Below are positions 25,346 to 34,720 of a stretch of DNA of 64,000 bases, in pieces (within the stretch, counting starts at the first letter, position 1; every line of letters begins with the position of its first letter). The notes below the pieces were generated by a model. The model did not search any database and had not been told where the DNA came from. It saw only the letters and a list, made by a program, of their open reading frames with translations. Origin of the DNA: Candidatus Rokuibacteriota bacterium. Its GTDB lineage: Bacteria > Methylomirabilota > Methylomirabilia > Rokubacteriales > CSP1-6. A program made the translations under genes and the position numbers. The stretch is from the NCBI GenBank assembly GCA_003220225.1, contig QHRU01000055.1, positions 26,347 to 90,346 on the forward strand, given 5' to 3'.

Positions 25346-26556
25346 ATGGAGACGTCCGAACTCGTGAGAGAGCTTCGCATCGACCGTGACGGGCGGCCGC
25401 CGCGCCTCCGCCGGCGGCGACTCCTGCTCGCGGCGGCCGCGCTCGTCGTCCTCGCCGCCGGCCTGTGGCTCGCCTGGGCCCGGACGAGCACGCCGGCCGT
25501 GCGCACCGTCGTCGCGCGCGCGGCGACCCCGGCCGGCGGCGCCGGCTCCGTGCTCGACGCGAGCGGCTACGTCACCGCGCGTCGGCAGGCCACCGTCTCG
25601 GCCAAGATCACGGGCAAGGTCACCGAGGTCCTGATCGAAGAAGGCATGCGCGTGCGCGAGGGCGCGGTGCTGGCCCGCCTCGACGACACGGAGGCGAAGG
25701 CGCAGCTCGCTCTCGCGCGGGCTCAGCTCGGCGCCGCCCGCGCGCAGGACGGCGAGATCCGCGCCCAGCTCGAGCAGGCCGAGCGTGACTACGCGCGCTC
25801 GCAGGAGCTGTTCAACCGGAAGCTCGTGGCCGAGCAGGCGATGGACGCCGCGCGCGCCCAGCGCGACACGCTGCGCGCGAAGCTGACCGCCAACCAGGAG
25901 CAGATCCGGGTGGCGACCGAGTCGGTGACGGTGGCGCAGGTGCAGCTCGACAATACCGTGATCCGGGCGCCGTTCACCGGCATCGTGATCGCCAAAGCTG
26001 CGCAGCCGGGCGAGATGATCTCGCCGATCTCCGCGGGCGGCGGCTTCACGCGCACCGGCATCGGCACCATCGTGGACATGGATTCGCTGGAGATCCAGGT
26101 CGACGTCAATGAATCGTTCATCAACCGGGTGGCATCGGAACAGCCGGTGGAAGCGACGCTCAACGCATATCCCGACTGGAAGATCCCGGGCTCGGTGATC
26201 GCGATCATACCGACGGCGGACCGCAGCAAGGCCACCGTCAAGGTGCGCATCGCGATCCCCTCGAAGGATCCGCGCATCGTCCCCGACATGGGCGTGCGCG
26301 TCGCGTTCCTCGGCGCCGCGTCCACCACCCCCGCGGCGCCGGTCGCGTCGGGCGTCCTCGTTCCCGTCGACGCGGTGCGGAGCGACGGCAGCGTCTTCGT
26401 GTATGTGGACGGCAAGGTCGAGCGCCGCAGCGTCACTCCGGGCCAGACCGTCGGCGCCGAGCGCGAGATCACCAGGGGCCTGCGCGCGGGCGAGCGCGTG
26501 GTGGTGGCGCCGCCGCCGTCGCTCAAGGACGGCGCGGCGGTGCGAGTCGTCGAGAA

Positions 26557-26560
<4 letters not shown>
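25346..26560 (+). CDS. HlyD/RND-type membrane-fusion (periplasmic adaptor) protein, MacA-like
   Basis: 404 residues from ATG 25346. The frame is open upstream but without homology. One N-terminal membrane anchor (RRRLLLAAAALVVLAAGLWLA) is followed by a lipoyl half (SGYVTARRQATVSAKITGKV), a coiled-coil hairpin (about 95-165), a second lipoyl half and beta-barrel/membrane-proximal domains. It bridges an inner-membrane ABC transporter to the outer membrane. It overlaps the ATPase gene by 4 bp (ATGA), forming a MacAB-like set with two permeases downstream. Confidence 0.9.
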
Positions 26561-27248
<688 letters not shown>

Positions 27249-27252
<4 letters not shown>

Positions 27253-28412
27253 GATACCTGCCGCTGCTCTGGGCCCAGCTCTTCCGCAAGAAGACGCGCA
27301 CGGTGCTCACGGTGCTCTCCGTGCTCGTCGCCTTCCTGCTCTTCGGGCTGCTCGAGGCCGTGCAGGTGGCGTTCGAGTCGGGCGCCGACAGCGCGGACGC
27401 CAAGCGGCTGCTCACCACCGCGCGCTACTCCATCATCGAGCCGCTGCCGATGTCGTACGCGCCGCGGATCGAGCGCGTGGCGGGTGTGGTGGGCGTGGCG
27501 TACGCGGACTGGTTCGGCGCCAAGTACCAGAACGAGAGCAACGCCTTCGCCGTCTTCGTGGTCGATCCCGCCCGCTACCTCGACATGTACCCCGAGTTCG
27601 AGATCACGCCGGCGCAGCGCGAGGCGTTCGTCAAGACGCGTACGGGCGCCGTCGCCGGCAAGCGGCTGGCCGACCGCTACGGCTGGAAGGTCGGCCAGCG
27701 GCTGCCGATCGCCTCGGAGATCCACGCGAAGTCCGACGGCAGCCTCAACTGGGAGTTCGACCTGGTCGGCATCTTCGACGCCGAGGACCCGGCCGTCCGC
27801 GCCAACACCGAGGTCGTGCTGATCAACGTGGCCCAGTTCGACGAGGCGCGCCAGTTCGGGAAGGGCAAGACCGGCTGGTACATCATCCGCATCGCGGACG
27901 TCAACCAGGCCAAGGCCGTCTCGGCGGACATCGACCGGACGTTCATGAACTCCCCCGACGAGACGAAGACGGCGCCGGAGAAGGAGTTCGCGCTCGGCTT
28001 CGCCAAGCAGATCGGCGACATGGGCGCGCTGGTGACGCGCATCCTGCTCGCCGTTTTCTTCACCATCCTCATCCTGACCGGCAACACGATGGCGCAATCG
28101 ATCCGCGAGCGGATCCCGGAGCTGGCCATCCTCAAGACGCTCGGCTTCTCCAACACCGCAGTGACGGCGCTGGTGCTCGGCGAGGCGGCGCTCCTGTTCG
28201 TCATCGGCGCCGGCCTCGGCATGCTCGCCGCCGTCAGCCTGCTCCCCGCGCTCAACGGCGCCACCGGCGGCCGCTTCCCGCCCCTCTTCGTGGAGGCCGC
28301 CACCTGGGCGTGGGCGGCCGGCGTCGCGCTCGCGCTGGCGCTGGCCGTCGGGCTGCCGCCCGCGCTGCGCGTGCACCGGCTGCGCATCGTGGACGCGCTC
28401 GCGGGCCGCTGA
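27249..28412 (+). CDS. MacB/FtsX-family ABC permease, first of two
   Basis: 387 residues from a GTG overlapping the ATPase stop. One N-terminal helix (TVLTVLSVLVAFLLFGLLEA), a large periplasmic MacB core domain (about 45-250), then three C-terminal helices of an FtsX domain, including the IRERIPELAILKTLGF coupling segment and the AGVALALALAVGLPPALRV helix. It builds the channel with the second permease encoded 4 bp downstream. The cargo could be a lipid, peptide or macrolide-like compound; the sequence does not decide. Confidence 0.9.
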
Positions 28413-28416
28413 CGCG

Positions 28417-29610
28417 ATGTCCTGGCTGAACCAGGTCGTCCACGTCACGCTCATCAATCTGCGAAACATCCCGAGCCGGCTCGGCACGTCGCTGGTCGTC
28501 GTGGTCGGCATCGCCGGCGTCGTCGGCGTCCTCGTCTCGGTCCTGGCCATGGGCGAGGGCTTCCGCCACACGCTCGCCAGCACGGGCCGGCCCACCCGCG
28601 TGATCATGCTGCGCGCCGGCTCGGACGCGGAGATGTCGAGCGGCGTGGCCCGCGAGCAGGCCACGGTGCTCGGCAACCTGCCCGCCGTCGCGCGCGACGG
28701 CGCCGGACAGCCGCTCGTGTCGGCGGAGCTGTTCGTGATGGTGGAGCTGCCGCGTCACGGCCAGACCGATCCCAACAACGTGCCGTTCCGGGGCGTGCAG
28801 CCGGCCGCCTTCGCCATCCGCAACGAGGTCCGCATCGTCGAGGGCCGCCGCTACGAGCGCGGCCGGCGCGAGGTGATCGCGGGCCGCAAGGCGATGCACC
28901 AGTTCGCGGGCCTCAGCGTCGGCTCGCGCATCGCGTTCCGCGACAGCGACTGGACGGTGGTGGGGACGTTCGAGAGCGGCGGCGATGTCCACGAGTCCGA
29001 GATCTGGGCGGACGCGGAGGTCGCGATGTCCGCGTTCCGGCGTACGGGCTTCCAGTCGGTCACGGCCGCGCTTGCCGATCCCTCGGAGGCCGGCCTCGCC
29101 GCCCTCAAGGACGCCATCGCTCGCGATCGCCGACTGTCCATCAACGTGCTGCGCGAGCCCGAGTACTACGCCAAGCAGGCCTCGATCCTGTCCAGGCTCA
29201 TCGGGGTGCTCGGCTACAGCGTGGCCACCTTCATGGCGATCGGCGCCACGTTCGGCGCGCTCAACTGCATGTACTCCGCGATCGCCAGCCGCCAGACGGA
29301 GATCGCGACGCTACGCGCGATCGGCTTCGGCGGCGCGCCCGTGGTGGTCTCGGTGATGATCGAGGCGCTCGTGCTGGCCCTCGTGGGCGGCGCCGTCGGC
29401 GGCGGCCTCGCCTACGTCTACTGCGATGGGGCCTCGCTCGCCACGCTGAACTTCAACACGTTCTCTCAAGTCGCCTTCGACTTCCGCGTGACCCGCGACC
29501 TCCTGGTCCAGGGGCTCGCGTGGGCGCTGGCCATCGGCGCCGCCGGTGGCCTGCTGCCGGCCGTCCGCGCCGCGCGGCTGCCGGTGACCGTCGCCCTGCG
29601 CACGCTCTAG
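28417..29610 (+). CDS. MacB/FtsX-family ABC permease, second of two
   Basis: 397 residues, same layout as the gene before: N-terminal helix (LGTSLVVVVGIAGVVGVLVS), periplasmic domain, and three C-terminal helices with the cytoplasmic coupling segment ASRQTEIATLRAIGFGG. Two different permeases with one ATPase and one adaptor point to a heterodimeric channel, a layout known for some DevBCA- and LolCDE-like exporters. It ends the efflux operon; the next gene starts about 75 bp on. Confidence 0.9.
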   Translation: MSWLNQVVHVTLINLRNIPSRLGTSLVVVVGIAGVVGVLVSVLAMGEGFRHTLASTGRPTRVIMLRAGSDAEMSSGVAREQATVLGNLPAVARDGAGQPLVSAELFVMVELPRHGQTDPNNVPFRGVQPAAFAIRNEVRIVEGRRYERGRREVIAGRKAMHQFAGLSVGSRIAFRDSDWTVVGTFESGGDVHESEIWADAEVAMSAFRRTGFQSVTAALADPSEAGLAALKDAIARDRRLSINVLREPEYYAKQASILSRLIGVLGYSVATFMAIGATFGALNCMYSAIASRQTEIATLRAIGFGGAPVVVSVMIEALVLALVGGAVGGGLAYVYCDGASLATLNFNTFSQVAFDFRVTRDLLVQGLAWALAIGAAGGLLPAVRAARLPVTVALRTL

Positions 29611-29684
29611 GTCACCGCTCGCCTCGCAGCATTCCCGGGCCGCGTTGACACGTGTCGGCCTTTGGCCGACGATGGCCGCCGATC

Positions 29685-30974
29685 ATGGAGCGTGACGCGG
29701 ACGTCGTCGTCGTGGGGGCCGGCATCGTCGGCTGCGCCACCGCGTACTTCCTCGCCCGTCGTGGCGCGCGTGTCGTCGTCCTGGAGCGCGGGCCCGCACC
29801 CGGCGAGCAGTCGCGAAAGAACTGGGGCTTCGTCCGCCAGCAGGGGCGCGATCCGCTCGAGATGCCGCTGGTGATGGAGGCGAACCGCCTCTGGCGCGGT
29901 CTGCAGCGCGAGCTGGGCGCCGACATCGAATGGGTCCAGGGCGGCAACCTCGCGCTCGCCGCCGACGACACGCGGATGGCGCGCCTCGAGACGTGGCTGC
30001 CGGTCGCGCGCGAGTTCGGGCTCGAGACACGCCTGCTTCGCGCGCGTGAGCTCGACGCCGTCGTCCCCGGCCTCGCGGGCGGCTGGGTCGGCGGCATGCA
30101 CACGCCCGGGGACGGCCACGCCGATCCCGAGAAGACCACCGACGCGTTCGCGCGCGCCGCCCTCGCGCATGGCGCGAGCCTCCACCTCGAGTGCGCGCTG
30201 CAGGGCGTGAGCACGCGGGCGGGCGCCGTCAGCGGCGTCGTCACCGAGCACGGGGAGATCCGCACGCCGACGGTGGTGTGCGCGGCCGGCGCCTGGTCCG
30301 CGCGGCTGGCGCGCACGCTCGGCCTCGACCTCCCGCAGCGCTGGGTGCGCGGCACGGTCGCGCAAACGACGCCCGCGCCGGCGGTGACCGCGTGCGCGGT
30401 CTGGGGACCCGGCGTGGCGTTCCGCCAGCGTCGCGACGGGAGCTTCACCATCGCCGCGGGCGGCGCCCTCGACCACGACGTCACCCTCGACTCGCTGCGC
30501 CAGCTGCGCTTCTTCCTGCCGAACTTCTGGAAGAACAAGGCGCTGTTCCGCTTCCACGTGGGCCGGCCGTTGCTGGCGAGCCTGACGGCGGCGCTGCCCG
30601 GCTCGGCGGCCCGCCGGCGGCCGCTCGTCTGGGACCGCGGGCTCGAGCCACAGCCCAATCCCGCGAAGGTGCGGCGCAGCCTGGCCGAGCTGCAGCGCGT
30701 GCTGCCCTCGCTGCCGCCGCTCGGCATCGCCAGGCGCTGGGCCGGCTACATCGACGCCGCGCCGGATCTCATTCCGGTGCTCGGCGAGGTTCCCCAGCTC
30801 GGCGGCTTCGTGCTCGCGACCGGCTTCAGCGGTCACGGCTTCGCGATGGGGCCTATCGCCGGCCGCCTCGTCTCCGAGCTGATCATGGACGGCAAGCCCT
30901 CGCTCGACATCACCGGATTCCGCTTCTCGCGTTTCGCCGAAGGCGCTGTGGGCCGGCCGCGCAGCGTGCTGTAA
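29685..30974 (+). CDS. FAD-dependent amino-acid/amine oxidoreductase (DAO family)
   Basis: 429 residues from ATG 29685; an earlier GTG at 29652 gives 11 extra unlikely residues. The N-terminal dinucleotide fold reads DVVVVGAGIVGCATAYFLAR with the acidic ELER-type end VVVLERG, followed by SRKNWGFVRQQGRDPLE. The C-terminal FAD contact GFVLATGFSGHGFAMGP is typical of glycine/sarcosine oxidase and DadA-like enzymes. It oxidises a secondary or D-amino acid, or related amine. It precedes the dipeptide-type ABC operon by 66 bp and may act on its cargo. Confidence 0.9.
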   Translation: MERDADVVVVGAGIVGCATAYFLARRGARVVVLERGPAPGEQSRKNWGFVRQQGRDPLEMPLVMEANRLWRGLQRELGADIEWVQGGNLALAADDTRMARLETWLPVAREFGLETRLLRARELDAVVPGLAGGWVGGMHTPGDGHADPEKTTDAFARAALAHGASLHLECALQGVSTRAGAVSGVVTEHGEIRTPTVVCAAGAWSARLARTLGLDLPQRWVRGTVAQTTPAPAVTACAVWGPGVAFRQRRDGSFTIAAGGALDHDVTLDSLRQLRFFLPNFWKNKALFRFHVGRPLLASLTAALPGSAARRRPLVWDRGLEPQPNPAKVRRSLAELQRVLPSLPPLGIARRWAGYIDAAPDLIPVLGEVPQLGGFVLATGFSGHGFAMGPIAGRLVSELIMDGKPSLDITGFRFSRFAEGAVGRPRSVL

Positions 30975-30980
30975 CCCTCG

Positions 30981-30989
30981 TGGTATGAT
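30981..30989 (+). promoter_or_regulatory. Candidate extended -10 promoter of the dipeptide ABC operon
   Basis: TGGTATGAT matches the extended -10 pattern TGnTATnAT, 51 bp before the SBP ATG. There is no good -35, as allowed for extended -10 promoters. It sits directly after the oxidoreductase stop. Confidence 0.45.
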
Positions 30990-31040
30990 CCGCGCCACTC
31001 GCTGGCGCCCGCGAAATTGGGGAATTTCTGGAGGTCGCAC

Positions 31041-32603
31041 ATGACCGACCGCCGTTCGTGGCTCAGTCTCGTCCTCGCCCTCGTGATGCTGGCGGCGATC
31101 CCGTCGGCGCCGGCCACCGCGCAGACGCGGTTCGTGTTCGCGAACGAGAGCCCCTACGACACGATGGACCCGCACGCGGCCTTCGACGTCGGGCGCGTGG
31201 CGGTGCGCCTCAACCTGTACGACGGACTCTACCGCTGGCTCGACAACCCTCCGAAGCTCGAGCCGTGGCTGGCCGAGAGCCATACCGTGTCCCCCGACGG
31301 CCTCGCGTACACCTTCAAGCTGCGCCGCGGCGCCAGGTTCCACGACGGCGCCGAGATCACCGCGGAGGACGTGCGCTACAGCATCGAGCGCATCCTCGCC
31401 CTCAAGAAGGGCGCGGCCGCGCTCCTCGGCGCGATGGTCGCGCCCGGCACGACCAGGGCGCTCGATCGCCACACCGTCCAGTTCACGCTCATGAAGCCCG
31501 CGGCGATCTTCCTGGCCGTCGTGCCCGAGGTGCACGTGGTGAACTCCGCCCTCCTCAAGAAGAACGAGAAGGACGGCGACTGGGGCGCGGCGTGGCTGAC
31601 GAGCAACGACGCCGGCTCGGGCTCCTACATGCTCACGCGCTACGACCCGGCCATCGGCTTCATCGCGAAGCGGTTCGCCGGCCACTTCCTGCCGTGGGGC
31701 CCCAGGTACATCGACGAGATCGAGTTCCGGCTGGTCAAGGAAGACAACACGCGGGTGCTCGGCATGATCAAGGGGGATTACCAGGGCACCGGCGGCTACC
31801 TGCCCAACGACCAGGTGAAGCGCCTGCGGGAGGCGCCGAACGTCAAGATCGTCGAGCAGGAGTCGATGCGCATCATGATGTTCCAGATCAACAACCAGCG
31901 GCCGCCGCTCAACGACGTGCACGTGCGCCGCGCGATCAGCTACGCGTTCGACTACGACGGCTTCAACAAGGACATCCTGGGCGGATCGGTCGAGCGCAAC
32001 CCGGTGCCGATCCCGAACAACCTGTGGGGCGTGCCGCGCGACGTGAAGGGCTACAGCTACAACATCGACCGCGCCAAGCAGGAGCTGGCGCAGGCGAGCG
32101 TGAAGGTGGACCGCCCGCTCACCGTCGGCTATCTCCAGGGATTCAGCCAGACCGAGCAGGCGGCCACGGTGATGGCGAACGGCCTGCGCAAGGCGGGGCT
32201 CGACACCAAGCTCACCAGCGAGCTCTGGCCGGCGATGGTCGAGCGGATGAAGAAGCCGGAGACATCGCCGGATCTCGTCGTCTACTGGATCAGCACGTAC
32301 TACGCCGATCCGAACAACTGGATCGGCGAGATGTTCCACTCCGGCCAGTGGGGCACGTTCAAGGCGTCGAGCTTCTACAAGAACCCGAAGGTCGACGAGC
32401 TGCTCGACGTGGCGCTGAGGTCCACCGACCGGAAGGTGCGCGAGAAGGCATATCAGGACGCCGCGCGCATCGTGGTGGACGAGGCGGCCGGTGTCTGGGT
32501 CTACAACACCAAGTACTTCGGCCCGTGGGCCAAGAACCTCGAGGGCATCCGCTTCAGCCCCATCGGCAACGGCCAGGAGATGCGCTGGATTTACTATCGC
32601 TAG
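31041..32603 (+). CDS. Dipeptide/oligopeptide-type ABC substrate-binding protein (SBP family 5)
   Basis: 520 residues from ATG 31041, preceded by GGAGGT. A Sec signal peptide (LSLVLALVMLAAIPSAPATAQ) leads into TRFVFANESPYDTMDPHAA. Family-5 segments such as FHDGAEITAEDVRYSIERIL, LKKGAAALLG and HVRRAISYAFDYDGFN are present. It is the first gene of an SBP-DppB-DppC-DppD-DppF operon. Ligands of such systems include di/oligopeptides, opines, glutathione and nickel chelates; none can be assigned. Confidence 0.92.
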   Translation: MTDRRSWLSLVLALVMLAAIPSAPATAQTRFVFANESPYDTMDPHAAFDVGRVAVRLNLYDGLYRWLDNPPKLEPWLAESHTVSPDGLAYTFKLRRGARFHDGAEITAEDVRYSIERILALKKGAAALLGAMVAPGTTRALDRHTVQFTLMKPAAIFLAVVPEVHVVNSALLKKNEKDGDWGAAWLTSNDAGSGSYMLTRYDPAIGFIAKRFAGHFLPWGPRYIDEIEFRLVKEDNTRVLGMIKGDYQGTGGYLPNDQVKRLREAPNVKIVEQESMRIMMFQINNQRPPLNDVHVRRAISYAFDYDGFNKDILGGSVERNPVPIPNNLWGVPRDVKGYSYNIDRAKQELAQASVKVDRPLTVGYLQGFSQTEQAATVMANGLRKAGLDTKLTSELWPAMVERMKKPETSPDLVVYWISTYYADPNNWIGEMFHSGQWGTFKASSFYKNPKVDELLDVALRSTDRKVREKAYQDAARIVVDEAAGVWVYNTKYFGPWAKNLEGIRFSPIGNGQEMRWIYYR

Positions 32604-32710
32604 CTCGGAGGGGGGCTTCGCCCCCCTTCCGACGGTCGTCGCGCGCCTGCCGGCGCACTCCTCCCTGCCTCCCCCCAGAACGGATTGCGCCGGCGAAGCC
32701 GGCGCTCGAA
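32604..32710 (+). repeat. Structured intergenic repeat, copy 1 (SBP-permease gap)
   Basis: A ~107-bp element that recurs at 33742-33849. It holds three inverted repeats: GGGGGGC-TTC-GCCCCCC (extended by flanking TCGGA/TCCGA), a GCGCGCC/GGCGC arm pair, and CGCCGGC-GAA-GCCGGCG. It begins right after the SBP stop and ends 24 bp before the DppB ATG. Such a REP-like block after an SBP gene can stop or stabilise transcripts so that the SBP outnumbers the permeases. Confidence 0.85.
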
Positions 32711-32733
32711 CCTCTGCCTAAATTGGTTGGGTC

Positions 32734-33741
32734 ATGAGGCTTCTGGCGCTCGCGCTGTATCGGTTGGTGTGGTTCGTGCCGACGCTGCTGGGGCTGCTCG
32801 TGGTCACGTTCGTCATCTCGCGGGTCATTCCGGCGGATCCGGTGGCGCTGGTGGCGGGGGAGACGGCCACGCCGGCGCAGGTCGAGGCGCTGCGACGCGA
32901 GCTCGGGTACGACCGGCCGCTGCCCGTGCAGTTCGTCGATTACGTCGCGCGGCTGGTGCGTGGCGACATGGGCACCAGCATCTTCACCCGGCGGCCGATC
33001 GCGGAGGATCTCGCGCACCGCCTGCCCGCCACCATCGAGCTGACCGTGGTGGCCATGGTCGTCTCCGTCCTCGTCGGCATTCCGCTCGGCGTCCTCTCCG
33101 CGCTCTGGCGCAACTCGCTGCTCGACCACGCCCTGCGCGTCGTGACCGTGTCCGGCCTCGCCATCGCGAGCTTCTGGCTCGGCATCATGCTGCAGCTCCT
33201 CTTCGCGATGCGGCTCGGCTGGACGCCGCTCAACGGCCGCCTGCAAGGGTTCCCGCCCCGCACGATCACGGGCTTCTACCTCCTGGACGCTGCCCTCACG
33301 GGCGATTGGCCGACGTTCGGCATGGCGCTGCTGCACCTGGCGCTGCCCGCGGCGACCCTCGCCTTCCCGGCGCTGGCCACGCTCGTGCGCTTCACGCGGG
33401 CCGGCGTGCTGGACGTGATGCAGTCGAACTTCGTCCTCTACGAGCGCGCGATGGGGCTGCCGCGTTCCGTCATCGTCTGGAAGTACATGCTCCGCTCGGC
33501 GCTCACCTCGACGGTGACCCAGATCGGGCTCCTCTTCGGCATCCTGCTCGCGGGCGCGGTGGTGACGGAAGCGGTGTTCGACTGGCCCGGGATCGGCACC
33601 TACGCGGTGAACTCCATCCTCCGGTCCGACTACAACGCCGTGATGGGCTTCACGGTCTGGGCGGGGACGATCTTCATCGTCGTGAACCTGCTCGTCGACG
33701 TCGCCCACACCCTCGTCGATCCCCGGGAGCGTACCCTATGA
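32734..33741 (+). CDS. dppB: Dipeptide-type ABC importer permease DppB
   Basis: 335 residues, six membrane helices. The family opening RLVWFVPTLLGLLVVTFVIS and the N-terminal TIELTVVAMVVSVLVGIPLG helix identify DppB/OppB proteins, and the EAA loop appears near VIVWKYMLRSALTSTVTQIG. It makes the channel with DppC. It is flanked on both sides by copies of the same structured repeat, an unusual arrangement inside an operon. Confidence 0.92.
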   Translation: MRLLALALYRLVWFVPTLLGLLVVTFVISRVIPADPVALVAGETATPAQVEALRRELGYDRPLPVQFVDYVARLVRGDMGTSIFTRRPIAEDLAHRLPATIELTVVAMVVSVLVGIPLGVLSALWRNSLLDHALRVVTVSGLAIASFWLGIMLQLLFAMRLGWTPLNGRLQGFPPRTITGFYLLDAALTGDWPTFGMALLHLALPAATLAFPALATLVRFTRAGVLDVMQSNFVLYERAMGLPRSVIVWKYMLRSALTSTVTQIGLLFGILLAGAVVTEAVFDWPGIGTYAVNSILRSDYNAVMGFTVWAGTIFIVVNLLVDVAHTLVDPRERTL

Positions 33742-33849
33742 CTCGGAGGGGGGCTTTGCCCCCCTTCCGACGGTCGTCGCGCGCCTTTCGGCGCGCTCCT
33801 CCCTGCCTCCCCCCAGGACTCGATTGCGCCGGCGAAGCCGGCGCTCGAA
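33742..33849 (+). repeat. Structured intergenic repeat, copy 2 (DppB-DppC gap)
   Basis: Second copy of the element at 32604-32710, about 90% identical. It begins at the base after the DppB stop. The differences fall mostly in loops or keep pairing: the first loop is TTT instead of TTC, and the second hairpin is here a perfect GCGCGCC-TTTC-GGCGCGC. This suggests that the RNA or DNA fold is maintained. The end of the repeat contains the probable TTG start of DppC. Confidence 0.85.
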
Positions 33850-34720
33850 AGAGGCAAGTCTGAACGCGGCGTGGTTCGTTCCGACGAGGCTCGCGCGCGA
33901 TCGGTCGGCGCTACTTGGGCTGGTCCTGATCGGGCTGCTGGTCGTGTCGGCGGTGCTCGCGCCGGTGCTGGCCACGCATCCCGATGACGTGTTCGAGCTG
34001 CACCCTGCCGAGCGTCTCAGGGCGCCGGGCCCCGCGCACTGGCTGGGCACCGACCGGATGGGCGCCGACGTCTACAGCCGGCTCCTGTTCGGCGCGCGCA
34101 TCACGATCCTCATCGGCGTGATCGCGGTGGGCGCCTCCCTGCTCGTCGGCGTGCCGATCGGCCTCGTGGCCGGCTACTACCACGGCTGGTTCAGCGATTT
34201 GTTGATGCGCGTGTCCGACGTCTTCCTCGCCGTGCCGCAGGTGGTGCTCGCGATCGCGATCGCTCAGACGCTCGGCCCGTCGCTGCCCAACGTCATCCTC
34301 GCGCTGTCGGCCACGTACTGGCCGTGGTTCGCCCGCGTCGTCTACGCGGAGACGCGCACGCTGCAGAAGGAGGTCTTCGTGGAGAGCACGGCGGCGCTCG
34401 GGGCCTCACCGTGGCGCCTGACCGCGCTGCACGTGCTGCCGAACATCGCCTCCCCGATCATCGTGCGCGCGTCGATCGGCATGGGGTTCACGATCCTGAC
34501 CGCCGCCGCGCTGGGCTTCCTCGGGCTCGGGCCGCCGCCGCCCACGCCCGAGTGGGGCCGGACGATCGCGGAGTCGCGCGAGTTCCTCCCGGACGCGTGG
34601 TGGTACGCGACGGCGCCGGGCCTCGCCATCTTCCTCACCGTCATGGGCTTCAACCTGCTCGGCGATGGGCTGCGCGACGTCCTCGACCCGCGGCTGCGCC
34701 GGAGCCGTACCGCGCGATGA
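33824..34720 (+). CDS. dppC: Dipeptide-type ABC importer permease DppC
   Basis: 298 residues from a TTG at 33824 with an AGGA five bases upstream. The first dozen Arg-rich residues (MRRRSRRSKEAS) are encoded by repeat DNA. Homology begins at LNAAWFVPTRLARDRSALLG, where the only candidate start is a CTG (33860). The rest is a normal DppC: LAPVLATHPDD, LGTDRMGADVYSRLLFGARI, and EAA loop near STAALGASPWRLTALHVLPN. It looks as if the repeat replaced or displaced the native start. Stop overlaps dppD start (ATGA). Confidence 0.88.
   Translation: MRRRSRRSKEASLNAAWFVPTRLARDRSALLGLVLIGLLVVSAVLAPVLATHPDDVFELHPAERLRAPGPAHWLGTDRMGADVYSRLLFGARITILIGVIAVGASLLVGVPIGLVAGYYHGWFSDLLMRVSDVFLAVPQVVLAIAIAQTLGPSLPNVILALSATYWPWFARVVYAETRTLQKEVFVESTAALGASPWRLTALHVLPNIASPIIVRASIGMGFTILTAAALGFLGLGPPPPTPEWGRTIAESREFLPDAWWYATAPGLAIFLTVMGFNLLGDGLRDVLDPRLRRSRTAR

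Noticed and set aside
29607..32339. 910-codon open frame on the minus strand
   Set aside because: It is antisense to the FAD oxidoreductase and peptide SBP genes, and no domain is recognisable.
32604..33849. Repeat pair as a CRISPR fragment
   Set aside because: There are only two copies, more than 1 kb apart with a whole gene between, and no short repeat-spacer pattern or cas genes.
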